From NCBI GenBank assembly GCA_946629405.1, contig CAMOXW010000019.1, positions 1 to 22,552 of the forward strand: DNA of 22,552 nt, written 5' to 3'. Shown piece after piece: positions 7,898 through 14,583 of the stretch (its first letter is position 1; each line of letters opens with the position of its first letter). The DNA comes from an uncultured Ruminococcus sp. (GTDB lineage: Bacteria > Bacillota_A > Clostridia > Oscillospirales > Ruminococcaceae). A model generated the notes under the pieces. That model worked only from the letters and a program-made list of their open reading frames with translations. It did no database searches and was not told the DNA's origin. The translations under genes were made by a program, and so were the position numbers.

Positions 7898-7934
7898 GCG
7901 CTCCGCGGGAGCCTGTGGCTTCTCCACGGAGCGC
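7898..7934. repeat. Inverted repeat after purB
   Basis: GCGCTCCG (7898-7905) and CGGAGCGC (7927-7934) form a perfect 8-base stem with a 21-base loop, 12 bases after the purB stop. A smaller hairpin (CCGTA/TACGG, 7950-7963) follows. There is no T-run, so it is at best an atypical terminator. Confidence 0.45.
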
Positions 7935-7991
7935 ATACCCGGCTTAATACCGTAATTCTACGGTTCATGGGTGTACTTTTCCTCCGCGGTA

Positions 7992-8000
7992 TGATACAAT
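7992..8000 (+). promoter_or_regulatory. Weak extended -10 promoter for the XRE regulator
   Basis: TGATACAAT at 7992-8000 is an extended -10 (TGnTACAAT) 24 bases before the ATG. No recognisable -35 is at the right distance. Transcription could also continue from purB. Confidence 0.4.
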
Positions 8001-8023
8001 TTTCTCAGAAAGGAGGACATAGA

Positions 8024-8629
8024 ATGGATCAGGTCAAGATCGGCAAATTCATCTCTCAGCTGAGAAAGGAAAAAGGACTTACACAGAAACAGCTTGGCGA
8101 AGAACTTCTTATAAGCGATAAGACAGTTTCCAAGTGGGAGACCGGCAAGGGTATGCCCGAGGTATCACTCATGCTCCCCCTCTGTGAAAAGCTCGGCATC
8201 AACGTCAATGAGCTCCTCACCGGCGAGCGCATCCCCGATGAGGACTACAAGAGAAAAGCGGAGGAAAACATTATGGATATCATGCGTGAAAAAGAGGAAA
8301 GCATCCGAAAGGTCATCATTGAATCAGTCGCAGGTGTTATCACAATTCTTGCAGGCTTTACGCTGGTGATCGCCGCAAGTCTTTCCGGGCTTGAAGCATG
8401 GCAGAGAACGCTGCTTATCGCTATAGCACTGGCCGTTATGGCAGGCGGTATCATAATCGGTGCCGCGGCAGATATGAGCATAGGCACATTTGAGTGCAAA
8501 CACTGCGGGAAGCGCTTCGTTCCGTCATCAAAGGAATATTTTCTCGGGGCACATACGCTTACCAAAAGAAAGCTCACCTGTCCGAAATGCGGCAAGCGTT
8601 CCTATTGCAAGCACCGGCTGACACATTAA
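8024..8629 (+). CDS. XRE-family regulator with membrane segments and C-terminal zinc ribbon
   Basis: A 201-residue protein. Residues 5-62 are a Cro/C1-type helix-turn-helix (IGKFISQLRKEKGLTQKQLG ... SDKTVSKWETGKGMPEV), the common clostridial form. Two hydrophobic segments follow (about 98-120 and 128-150), then a cytoplasmic tail with two CxxC knuckles (Cys158/Cys161 and Cys186/Cys189) typical of a zinc ribbon. So this is a membrane-tethered DNA-binding protein with a metal-binding tail. The ATG at 8024 is chosen for AAAGGAGG seven bases upstream. An in-frame start at 7967 has no such site. The next gene lies 55 bases downstream and may be its target or partner. The signal it senses is unknown. 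Confidence 0.88.
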   Translation: MDQVKIGKFISQLRKEKGLTQKQLGEELLISDKTVSKWETGKGMPEVSLMLPLCEKLGINVNELLTGERIPDEDYKRKAEENIMDIMREKEESIRKVIIESVAGVITILAGFTLVIAASLSGLEAWQRTLLIAIALAVMAGGIIIGAAADMSIGTFECKHCGKRFVPSSKEYFLGAHTLTKRKLTCPKCGKRSYCKHRLTH

Positions 8630-8641
8630 ACCAAACTTTCA

Positions 8642-8661
8642 GGGCGTACTTTTGTGCGCCC
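8642..8661. repeat. Hairpin in the leader of the anchored hypothetical gene
   Basis: GGGCGTAC, loop TTTT, GTGCGCCC: an 8-base stem with one G-T wobble, ending 24 bases before the next ATG. The left arm plus loop (GGGCGTACTTTT) repeats, with one change, the 12 bases at 7969-7980 upstream of the XRE gene. Confidence 0.5.
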
Positions 8662-8684
8662 AAAAAGATTTAAAGGGAGATAAA

Positions 8685-9446
8685 ATGAAAAAACCGCTCG
8701 CTATCGGCGGAGCTGTTCTCGGAGTTCTGCTCGCCGCCGCACTTGTTATATTCATCTTTTTTCCGGGACTGCCGACGTACATCACTGCCAAGCACAAGTA
8801 CAAGGATATCAACAGAACCGTTCCGGATTTTGTGAGGGAGGAAGTTCCCGACAGCTTCAAACAGCACACGCTCAGGGACGTGGCGGTAAGTCTTCCCTCC
8901 GACTGGAAGGCTCATTCCGCCATTGAGGGCATTGAGCCGGGCTCATACCGTTCAACGGACGAGGATTCGATGATACTTGTCACGAAGCACGACAGGGCTT
9001 CCTACGATCTGATCAGCAGCAGCGAGTATCTCAGCGACCTCAACGTATGGGAATCATACGACTACTCCGAGGACGACTACCGCCATTTTTTTGACAAGCT
9101 CGGCTGCGAATATCCCGACCTCTGGTTCTATGAGTGGATGATCTGGCTGCAAAGGGATGGCTACACCGCAAAGGACTGCATCAGGCTGCGCGGAAAGGAT
9201 CTGAAGGTCTTCAGGGAGCTTGCAGCTGAAAAGAGCGAATGCTTTGAGCTCGAAAGATCATGGCGGTTCGGCGGGGAGGACTTCTACGGCTATATAGGGC
9301 AGCTCACAGGCATGGGCTACGACGGAAAGCTGTGGACGTGCGCTATGGTTCCTTATGGCTCTGAAGATACATACTATGCGGTCTCGCTCAGGTGCTCTGA
9401 TGAAGCAGCCGCAAGACAGATACTAAGTTCAATTCATCTTAAATGA
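8685..9446 (+). CDS. Membrane-anchored extracytoplasmic protein of unknown function
   Basis: A 253-residue protein I do not recognise. One N-terminal hydrophobic segment (about 4-27) anchors it, followed by a mostly hydrophilic, Tyr/Trp/Asp/Glu-rich outer domain with scattered Cys residues. There is no lipobox. The ATG at 8685 follows AAGGGAG. An upstream in-frame start at 8652 would add 11 residues and lies inside the hairpin. It is between the XRE regulator and rimM, with only ten bases to rimM, so it is probably co-transcribed with rimM-trmD. The outer domain could bind a ligand or another envelope protein. The sequence gives no enzyme motif. Confidence 0.78.
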   Translation: MKKPLAIGGAVLGVLLAAALVIFIFFPGLPTYITAKHKYKDINRTVPDFVREEVPDSFKQHTLRDVAVSLPSDWKAHSAIEGIEPGSYRSTDEDSMILVTKHDRASYDLISSSEYLSDLNVWESYDYSEDDYRHFFDKLGCEYPDLWFYEWMIWLQRDGYTAKDCIRLRGKDLKVFRELAAEKSECFELERSWRFGGEDFYGYIGQLTGMGYDGKLWTCAMVPYGSEDTYYAVSLRCSDEAAARQILSSIHLK

Positions 9447-9456
9447 GGAAATATCT

Positions 9457-9957
9457 ATGAAAAAACAATTTCTCGAAGCCGGTAAAATAGTCACAACTCA
9501 CGGCATACGCGGAGAGGTGAAAATAATGCCTTATACCGACACTCCTGAGCTTCTCTGCGAGTTTGAAAGGCTGTTTTTAGGCAAAAATCACGACGAGATA
9601 ACAATCGAGCGCTCGCGTGTCTTCAAGAACACCGTCATAGCTAAGATAGAGGGCATCGACACTCCCGAGGCTGCTGAGAAGCTCCGGAATAAGCTGCTTT
9701 ATATGCACCGCGACGACCTTGAGCTTGATGAGGATACTTATTTTATCCAGGACCTCATCGGTCTTGAGGTGCGCGACGCCGATTCAGGCGCGGTCTACGG
9801 CAAAATAACCGATGTTATGCAGACGGGGGCCAATGATGTATACGTCATTACCGGTGACAGGGAGTACCTCGTCCCGGCAATAGCTGACGTGATCGTATCG
9901 ACCGATATCGACGGCGGAGTTATGACTATCCGCCCGCTTGAAGGACTTTTTGACTAA
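9457..9957 (+). CDS. rimM: Ribosome maturation factor RimM
   Basis: A 166-residue RimM, which binds ribosomal protein S19 and helps mature the head of the 30S subunit. The N-terminal domain shows AGKIVTTHGIRGEVKIMPYTD, with the family THGIRGEV core. The C-terminal PRC-barrel starts near DLIGLEV and contains GANDVYVI and EYLVPAI. Length is standard. A GAGGAAA site precedes the ATG. The gene is followed by trmD, as in most bacteria, but the gap is unusually long (144 bases) and is filled by inverted repeats. rpsP, the usual upstream neighbour, is not present. Confidence 0.95.
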   Translation: MKKQFLEAGKIVTTHGIRGEVKIMPYTDTPELLCEFERLFLGKNHDEITIERSRVFKNTVIAKIEGIDTPEAAEKLRNKLLYMHRDDLELDEDTYFIQDLIGLEVRDADSGAVYGKITDVMQTGANDVYVITGDREYLVPAIADVIVSTDIDGGVMTIRPLEGLFD

Positions 9958-10069
9958 TTCGGAATTCGGAATGCGGAATGCGGAATTGATATTCTCTGAC
10001 GGTGCCTTAAATCTCATCGCCGAAAGGCGATACCTTTAATTCCGAATTCCGAACTCCGAATTCCGAATT
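9956..10069. repeat. Inverted arrays of a 7-base repeat between rimM and trmD
   Basis: Left arm 9956-9987 is four units of CGGAATT/CGGAATG. Right arm 10038-10069 is four units of CCGAATT-like sequence in inverse orientation. The two 32-base arms pair at 29 of 32 positions. The 50-base loop contains a perfect 6-base hairpin with a GAAA tetraloop (ATCGCC 10016-10021, GGCGAT 10026-10031). The left arm begins at the rimM stop codon. The structure would form in the rimM-trmD message and could tune trmD expression or RNA stability, or it may be a mobile intergenic repeat. Confidence 0.85.
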
Positions 10070-10101
10070 AACAGATCATGAATTAAAAAGAGGTGGTAAA
10101 T

Positions 10102-10803
10102 TTGCACATAGAGATAGCAACGCTTTTTCCGGAGATGTGTGAGAACGTTCTCGGAGAGAGCATCATCGGAAGAGCGCGCAGAGCTGAGAAAATATCGGTA
10201 CACTGCCGCCAGATACGCGAATATACACAGGACAAGCACCGCCGCGTGGACGATACTCCCTACGGCGGCGGAATGGGCATGGTAATGCAGTGCGAGCCTA
10301 TCTACAACTGCTACAAGGCCGTCTGTGACGAGATCGGCACTAAGCCGCATACAATATATATGTCCCCGAAGGGCAGGGTACTTGACCAGCAGAAGGCGGT
10401 CGAACTCTCAAAAATGGACAATATCCTCATAATCTGCGGTCACTACGAGGGAGTTGACCAGCGTGTGCTCGACAAGATAGTCGATGAGGAGATATCTATC
10501 GGGGACTATGTGCTCACAGGCGGCGAGCTGCCGGCAATGGTGCTTGTTGATGCCGTGGCGAGGATGTGCGATGGCGTGCTTTCGGACGAGGTGTGCTTCA
10601 CTGAAGAAAGCATCTACAGCGGACTGCTGGAATATCCGCAGTATACCCGTCCGGAGGTCTGGGAGGGTGAGGCTGTACCGCCGGTGCTGCTTTCCGGGCA
10701 TCACAAGAACATTGAGAAGTGGCGCATGGAGCAGAGCATTGAGATGACGAGGCAGCGCAGACCGGATCTTCTGGCTGTATATGAGGAAAAGCAGAAGGGC
10801 TGA
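10102..10803 (+). CDS. trmD: tRNA (guanine37-N1)-methyltransferase
   Basis: A 233-residue SPOUT methyltransferase that makes m1G37 in tRNAs reading CNN-type codons, using S-adenosylmethionine, as a dimer. The trefoil-knot motifs are clear: [25 protein letters not shown] and [15 protein letters not shown] start at 10102 is preferred: it gives [12 protein letters not shown], the normal TrmD amino end, and the strong site AGAGGTGG ends five bases before it. A GTG at 10093 is in frame but lies inside that site. A TTG start may keep expression low. Length is typical (230-250). rplS, the usual downstream neighbour, is absent. A 384-base gap follows. Confidence 0.95.
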   Translation: MHIEIATLFPEMCENVLGESIIGRARRAEKISVHCRQIREYTQDKHRRVDDTPYGGGMGMVMQCEPIYNCYKAVCDEIGTKPHTIYMSPKGRVLDQQKAVELSKMDNILIICGHYEGVDQRVLDKIVDEEISIGDYVLTGGELPAMVLVDAVARMCDGVLSDEVCFTEESIYSGLLEYPQYTRPEVWEGEAVPPVLLSGHHKNIEKWRMEQSIEMTRQRRPDLLAVYEEKQKG

Positions 10804-10842
10804 TATTGCTTTTGAACAAATTGTGACCGAAAATTGCGATTT

Positions 10843-10875
10843 GTATATATATTAATTTTATACCCCTATATATAC
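10843..10875. repeat. AT-rich inverted repeat after trmD
   Basis: GTATATATA (10843-10851) and TATATATAC (10867-10875) pair perfectly around a 15-base loop. It lies 40 bases after the trmD stop in the AT-rich 10804-11187 gap. The rest of that gap holds the ptsH promoter and leader. I see no gene there. No T-run follows, so it is not a clear terminator. Confidence 0.5.
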
Positions 10876-11079
10876 CTCGTAAACAGGCTGTATACTGCGA
10901 AAAACATATTACCTTTCGACGATTTCCACATATATCCACGTTGAATGATATGCAATTTGACGAACGACTTTTACGATTTTTTTGTAGTGATATTAAACAA
11001 CCTAAGCAGAGTTTTATCTCTCACATTTTATCTAAATGTAGAATTTCCGGAAAAGTCGTGACTTATATACAAAAATCCG

Positions 11080-11108
11080 TTGACTATGCAAAAATTTGAA
11101 TGTATAAT
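11080..11108 (+). promoter_or_regulatory. Sigma-A promoter for ptsH
   Basis: TTGACT (11080-11085), a 17-base spacer and TATAAT (11103-11108). It is 79 bases before the ATG. Two small palindromes lie just upstream (TTTCCGGAAA at 11044-11053, and AAGTC/GACTT at 11053-11064) and could be operators. Confidence 0.88.
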
Positions 11109-11140
11109 GATTACAGCAACTGAAAAAATTGCAACCTTGA

Positions 11141-11161
11141 CGGCTCACAAATAGAGAGCCG
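11141..11161 (+). promoter_or_regulatory. Leader hairpin of ptsH
   Basis: CGGCTC (11141-11146) and GAGCCG (11156-11161) form a 6-base stem in the ptsH 5' leader, ending 13 bases before the AGGAGA ribosome binding site. It could affect translation or RNA stability. There is no U-run, so it is not an attenuator. Confidence 0.45.
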
Positions 11162-11187
11162 CATTACAGAGAATAGGAGAGTTGTAT

Positions 11188-11460
11188 ATGTTTGTCAGAG
11201 AAGTAATGGTTAAGAATCAGGTCGGTCTCCACGCAAGACCTGCTACTTTCTTCATTCAGAAGGCCAATGAATTCAAGTCCTCCATCTGGATCGAAAAGGA
11301 AGAGCGCAGAGTTAACGCTAAGAGCCTTCTTGGTATCCTGTCACTCGGTATCGTTGGCGGTACAAATGTAAAGGTCATTGCAGACGGCGCCGACGAGAAG
11401 GCTGCTGTTGACGCACTTGTTGAGCTTGTAGACAGCGGCTTCAGCGAAGAGAACAGATAA
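11188..11460 (+). CDS. ptsH: Phosphocarrier protein HPr
   Basis: A 90-residue HPr. The active-site motif GLHARPA places the phosphate-accepting histidine at position 15. The regulatory motif NAKSLLGILSLGI places the HPr-kinase serine at position 46. Both match the Gram-positive family numbering exactly, so the protein can in principle serve sugar uptake (phosphate from Enzyme I) and carbon catabolite control (Ser46 phosphorylation). Presence of His15 rules out a Crh-type homologue. The ATG at 11188 has AGGAGA seven bases upstream. It stands alone with its own promoter and terminator, without ptsI next to it, which fits a mainly regulatory or housekeeping role. That last point is inference. 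Confidence 0.95.
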   Translation: MFVREVMVKNQVGLHARPATFFIQKANEFKSSIWIEKEERRVNAKSLLGILSLGIVGGTNVKVIADGADEKAAVDALVELVDSGFSEENR

Positions 11461-11474
11461 TCATTCTATGTATG

Positions 11475-11507
11475 GGGCGTTACAAGAGTAACGCCCGTTT
11501 TGTTTTT
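11475..11507 (+). terminator. Rho-independent terminator of ptsH
   Basis: A 9-base perfect stem (GGGCGTTAC 11475-11483, GTAACGCCC 11488-11496) with loop AAGA, followed by GTTTTGTTTTT. It begins 14 bases after the ptsH stop and its tail reaches the end of the convergent spoIVB gene. Confidence 0.93.
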
Positions 11508-12714
11508 ATTTCCCACCGCAAAGCTCCGCTGCCATGCTCTCAGCAAATACTGCATAGCCGCGCGTCGGGTCGGCTACAAATACATGAGTTACCGCTCCTA
11601 TAAGCCTTCCGTCCTGTATGACAGGACTTCCGCTCATGCCCTGGACTATACCGCCCGAGGCCGAAATGAGCGTCGGGTCGGTTATGCGTATGACCATATT
11701 TTTGGTGCTGTCAGAGCTGTTGTAGTCGATGCTCTCTATCTCAATGGAATAATGCTGCGGAACGCTTCCGCTGACGGTGGAAATTATCTCAGCGCTGCCT
11801 GTGCGGATGTCCTGACGGTAGCCGAGAGGATATTCCTCCTGCCCCGCAAACCTTGCGCCGCTGTTCAGACTGCCGAATATCCCGCAGCCTGTATTGTTAT
11901 CGAGTGTGCCGAAGCTTCCGCCGCGCACGAAGGTCCCGCGAAGCTCGCCGGGGATACCTTTCTCGCCGCGCCTTGTGCCTGAAATATCAACAGGTACAGC
12001 CTCGCCGCTGCTCACCGGGACAAGTTCGCCTGTATCGCTGTCACATATAGGGTGCCCGAGCCCGGCAAAGCGCCCGGAAGACTTGTCAATAAACGTCACG
12101 GTACCTATACCCGCGATGCTGTCGCGCACCCACATCCCGCCCTGCCAGCTCTCGCTCACAGGGGAATAAACAGGCTTGAGGGCAGTTGTGAACTCCCTGC
12201 CGTTTCTGCTCACCGTCAGGCGCACATTCTCACCGCCGCTTTCCGCGATCACACTTCTGAGGCGGCTGTTGGAGCTGACTTCCTCACCGTCGGCAAGGCA
12301 TATTATATCGCCGTTCTCAATGCCTGCAAGCTCAGCCGGGCAGACTTCTCTGCCGTTTTCATCGGTGACGCTGCCGGTATCAGTGACCATAACGCCCTTC
12401 ATGAGCAGCTTTATACCGAACGGCATACCTCCCGCAATAAGCGTCGGAGCCTCAGCCTCGCGGACGTCAACACATTTTACCGGTATTGCACCAAAGAGTG
12501 AAAGAGTGACTCTGCCGCTCCCGGAGTTTCCCGGAAACGGATATCCGCAGCAGCTTATCTCGGGATATTCCGCTATTTTAAGGCTGCTGCCGGCTTCTGC
12601 CGTGAAATTGCCGGGCAGCCGTCCGGAGTAGTATTCCGCTGCTCCGAAGGCGCTCAGGAGAGCCGCCGATAACAGAACTGCCGCAAGTCGTGAAATTTTA
12701 CGTTTTAGCTGCAT
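11506..12714 (-). CDS. spoIVB: SpoIVB sporulation serine peptidase (S55)
   Basis: A 402-residue protein. An N-terminal membrane segment (about 8-26) exports it, a PDZ domain lies near 95-180 (containing ENGDIICLADG), and the S55 peptidase follows. The catalytic triad can be placed: His221 in GLGHPICDSD, Asp346 in ITDPTL, Ser361 in GIVQGMSGSP. The 15-residue Asp-Ser spacing equals that of Bacillus SpoIVB as I recall it. In Bacillus it is secreted from the forespore and cleaves SpoIVFA, which releases SpoIVFB to activate sigma-K. A GGAAG site precedes the ATG. spo0A, its usual neighbour, is not next to it. Its presence shows sporulation ancestry, not that the strain makes spores. Confidence 0.93.
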   Translation of the reverse strand: MQLKRKISRLAAVLLSAALLSAFGAAEYYSGRLPGNFTAEAGSSLKIAEYPEISCCGYPFPGNSGSGRVTLSLFGAIPVKCVDVREAEAPTLIAGGMPFGIKLLMKGVMVTDTGSVTDENGREVCPAELAGIENGDIICLADGEEVSSNSRLRSVIAESGGENVRLTVSRNGREFTTALKPVYSPVSESWQGGMWVRDSIAGIGTVTFIDKSSGRFAGLGHPICDSDTGELVPVSSGEAVPVDISGTRRGEKGIPGELRGTFVRGGSFGTLDNNTGCGIFGSLNSGARFAGQEEYPLGYRQDIRTGSAEIISTVSGSVPQHYSIEIESIDYNSSDSTKNMVIRITDPTLISASGGIVQGMSGSPVIQDGRLIGAVTHVFVADPTRGYAVFAESMAAELCGGK

Positions 12715-12757
12715 ACTGACTTCCTTTCATTGCTGCAAGAAATTTAACGCAGCATAT

Positions 12758-12796
12758 TTATAGTGAACGTCAAAAATTATTGTACGTTCACTATAA
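12758..12796. repeat. Inverted repeat 1 upstream of spoIVB
   Basis: A perfect 13-base arm pair (12758-12770 and 12784-12796) around a 13-base loop CAAAAATTATTGT. The arm and loop sequences resemble those of the hairpin at 12859-12892 (both have a TATAG..AACG arm and a CAAAAA..TTGT loop), so the two are probably copies of one element. Confidence 0.7.
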
Positions 12797-12819
12797 TAAA
12801 TGATTTAAAGCGCCTCGCA

Positions 12820-12853
12820 GATACGCAAATCAAAGATTTGCTCCCTGCGTATC
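12820..12853. repeat. Inverted repeat 2 with alternative inner and outer stems
   Basis: Outer arms GATACGCA (12820-12827) and TGCGTATC (12846-12853) overlap an inner hairpin GCAAATC / GATTTGC (12825-12831, 12835-12841). The two stems share bases and cannot both form completely. The segment GATTTGCTCCCTG resembles AATTTGCGCTCCCTG at 36-50. Confidence 0.6.
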
Positions 12854-12858
12854 GGCAA

Positions 12859-12892
12859 ATAGCAAACGCCAAAAAATTTTGTCGTTTGCTAT
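12859..12892. repeat. Inverted repeat 3 upstream of the membrane protein gene
   Basis: ATAGCAAACG (12859-12868) and CGTTTGCTAT (12883-12892) form a perfect 10-base stem with a 14-base A/T-rich loop. The right arm contains TTGCTA, a possible -35 for the downstream gene. Confidence 0.65.
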
Positions 12893-12915
12893 AGTATCCC
12901 TCCGACAGATACTAT
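12886..12915 (+). promoter_or_regulatory. Possible promoter for the four-helix membrane protein
   Basis: TTGCTA (12886-12891), 18 bases, then TACTAT (12910-12915). Both hexamers are imperfect. The -35 lies in the arm of inverted repeat 3, so repeat insertion may have supplied it. Confidence 0.35.
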
Positions 12916-12971
12916 TATACAGTAGAAAAGGCTGTAAACCGGAAAAAATTTACAATCACGGAGTTTTACTG

Positions 12972-13508
12972 ATGAAGACTAAACAACGCCTTCCGCGCAG
13001 AAGGCACCCGTATCTGAATACTGCAAAGGTCGTGATGCTCGTCCTGACCTTGATATATCCCATGTTCATGGTCATGATGACCGGTGCAGGCTTCTGTATG
13101 CACTGGGACAGCTACGGCGCGGACTTCGCCCGGAACGGCATCTGGCTGATATTCTCCGGCGTCCTGATGACAGCCGGCGCAGTGCTGTGCCTGTTCAGGA
13201 AGAATCTCACGAATCTCATCTCACCGTTTCTTTCAGGAGGCGGGTTCATAATATGTATGTTCATTCTCCAAAGGCTCGTGAAGCACGCCGACAAGCGCGG
13301 CTGGCGCGGTCCGGGGCTTTACGACGGGGTCAAGGCAAGCTACCTCTTTCAGACAAGGCTGATACCGTGTATACTGCCGGTCGCTCTGGCGATAACTATC
13401 GCGGTCTGCCAGTATTTTTCCTACGATCTCGGCGAAATCCGGCGTGAGAGAAAACGTGAAAAGCTCAAAAAGAGAAACGCCCCCGCCCCGAAAATCCTGG
13501 ACGACTGA
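12972..13508 (+). CDS. Four-helix membrane protein of unknown function
   Basis: A 178-residue protein I do not recognise. Hydrophobic segments lie at about 18-40, 55-75, 82-103 and 128-149, and a very basic tail follows (RRERKREKLKKRNAPAPK). The basic N-terminus (KTKQRLPRRRHP) and basic tail both suggest a cytoplasmic location of the ends. The ATG at 12972 has GGAG eight bases upstream. A longer frame from 12879 would begin inside inverted repeat 3. The exonuclease gene follows on the same strand. No catalytic motif is visible. Confidence 0.75.
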   Translation: MKTKQRLPRRRHPYLNTAKVVMLVLTLIYPMFMVMMTGAGFCMHWDSYGADFARNGIWLIFSGVLMTAGAVLCLFRKNLTNLISPFLSGGGFIICMFILQRLVKHADKRGWRGPGLYDGVKASYLFQTRLIPCILPVALAITIAVCQYFSYDLGEIRRERKREKLKKRNAPAPKILDD

Positions 13509-13526
13509 GCTTTTTACACATCATCT

Positions 13527-13545
13527 GAGCGCACATTATGTGCTC
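13527..13545. repeat. Imperfect hairpin between the membrane protein and exonuclease genes
   Basis: GAGCGCACATTATGTGCTC, arms paired with a 2-base bulge. With the following CTG it matches 17 of 22 bases of 19118-19139, and a GTGAAAC...GTAC segment follows in both places. It is probably a dispersed intergenic repeat. Confidence 0.5.
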
Positions 13546-13588
13546 CTGTGAAACTATTGTACCTCTTTTTCATAAAAAAATTCGTCGA

Positions 13589-14563
13589 ATGAAGGATGTG
13601 TTTGCTACGTCTGAAAATAATTGCAGCGGTTATATTTGCTTTGCTGATTTTGAGTTCACCTGCGGCGGCTTCATTAGCAGTGATAAAAGTGAAATGCTGT
13701 CGGCCGGCGCGGTGATATGCTCCCACGATTACGAGATCGCCGAAAGGTTCTACAGCACTGCAAAGCCCAACAGATTCCCCAAAATGACGAGACAGTGCCG
13801 GGAACTGACCAAGCTCTCGCAGGACGAGATCAACGCTTCGCCCGACAGCAACGATGTCCTCGGCGAGCTTCTTGCGCTTATGAGGAAGTACGGTGTGAAC
13901 AAGCTCTTTGTCTGGGGAAATTTTGACAAACCCGGTCTTTCAGCCGACCTCATCCAGCACAAAAGAGTCGGCAGACCAGGTGCAAATGTAAAAAAAATAT
14001 GCAGCATGATCTGCGATATTCAGGACGAAACCACCGCGAAAATGGACCTCCCGCAGGCAGTGAGCATCAGCGAGCTTTCCGCCGCTCTCGGCTATATGCC
14101 TCGGACAGGTTGCTTTCACAATGCGCTCAACGACGCAGAGGCACTTTACACGATACATAAGGCGGCGTACACCACCGACCTGACCGCCAACCGGCGTTTT
14201 TGCCAGCTGAAGCAGGAACGCTTAGACAAGCTCACATCCATCCGCCTTGAGCTTGAAAAACAGCGCCGCGAGGAGGCTCTCTCCCTGCCGCAGTCGCCCG
14301 CCGAGGAGGTCTATTGCAGCACCGCAGACAAGGACGAAATGCAGGCTTATATTGGCCTGCGGATAGTTTTTGTGAAAGCCCTGAGGCGCTATCCCGATGA
14401 GGAGAAGCTTGTGCTGCTCGAATTTCGTGATACAGGCAAGAGAAAGGTTGTCCCGGAGCAGAAATTCCGCTTCGGGATGAAGGGAATGTCAACATGGTAT
14501 ATACCTTTCCGGCGCTCCGAATGGCGGAGTGTTCTTCTTGAAGTATGCAAAAAAGCCGTCTGA
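13589..14563 (+). CDS. DEDDh 3'-5' exonuclease-domain protein
   Basis: A 324-residue protein. Residues 14-200 are an RNase T / DnaQ-type exonuclease fold: motif I ADFEFTCG (Asp20, Glu22), motif II WGNFDKPGL (Asp113), and motif III with His177 and Asp182 in CFHNALNDAEALY. All four acidic residues and the histidine are present, so it should be an active metal-dependent nuclease on DNA or RNA ends. Residues 200-324 are an extra domain I do not recognise, beginning with a charged helix (LKQERLDKLTSIRLELEKQR). The start is uncertain. The ATG at 13589 and the one at 13538 both lack a good ribosome binding site. The latter lies inside the hairpin at 13527-13545. The Lys/Asn-rich first residues are not informative. 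Confidence 0.82.
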   Translation: MKDVFATSENNCSGYICFADFEFTCGGFISSDKSEMLSAGAVICSHDYEIAERFYSTAKPNRFPKMTRQCRELTKLSQDEINASPDSNDVLGELLALMRKYGVNKLFVWGNFDKPGLSADLIQHKRVGRPGANVKKICSMICDIQDETTAKMDLPQAVSISELSAALGYMPRTGCFHNALNDAEALYTIHKAAYTTDLTANRRFCQLKQERLDKLTSIRLELEKQRREEALSLPQSPAEEVYCSTADKDEMQAYIGLRIVFVKALRRYPDEEKLVLLEFRDTGKRKVVPEQKFRFGMKGMSTWYIPFRRSEWRSVLLEVCKKAV

Positions 14564-14583
14564 TATTTACAGGCGGCTTTCTT
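14549..14583. terminator. Bidirectional terminator after the exonuclease gene
   Basis: Arms AAAGCCGTCTG (14552-14562) and CAGGCGGCTTT (14570-14580) with a 7-base loop. The stem includes the exonuclease stop codon. On the plus strand the stem is complete with one G-T wobble and is followed by CTT. On the minus strand the stem has one mismatch but is followed by six T, so it also suits a transcript coming from the right. Confidence 0.85.

Noticed and set aside
10093..10101. GTG start for TrmD at 10093
   Set aside because: It lies within the ribosome binding site AGAGGTGG. The TTG at 10102 gives the normal TrmD amino end.
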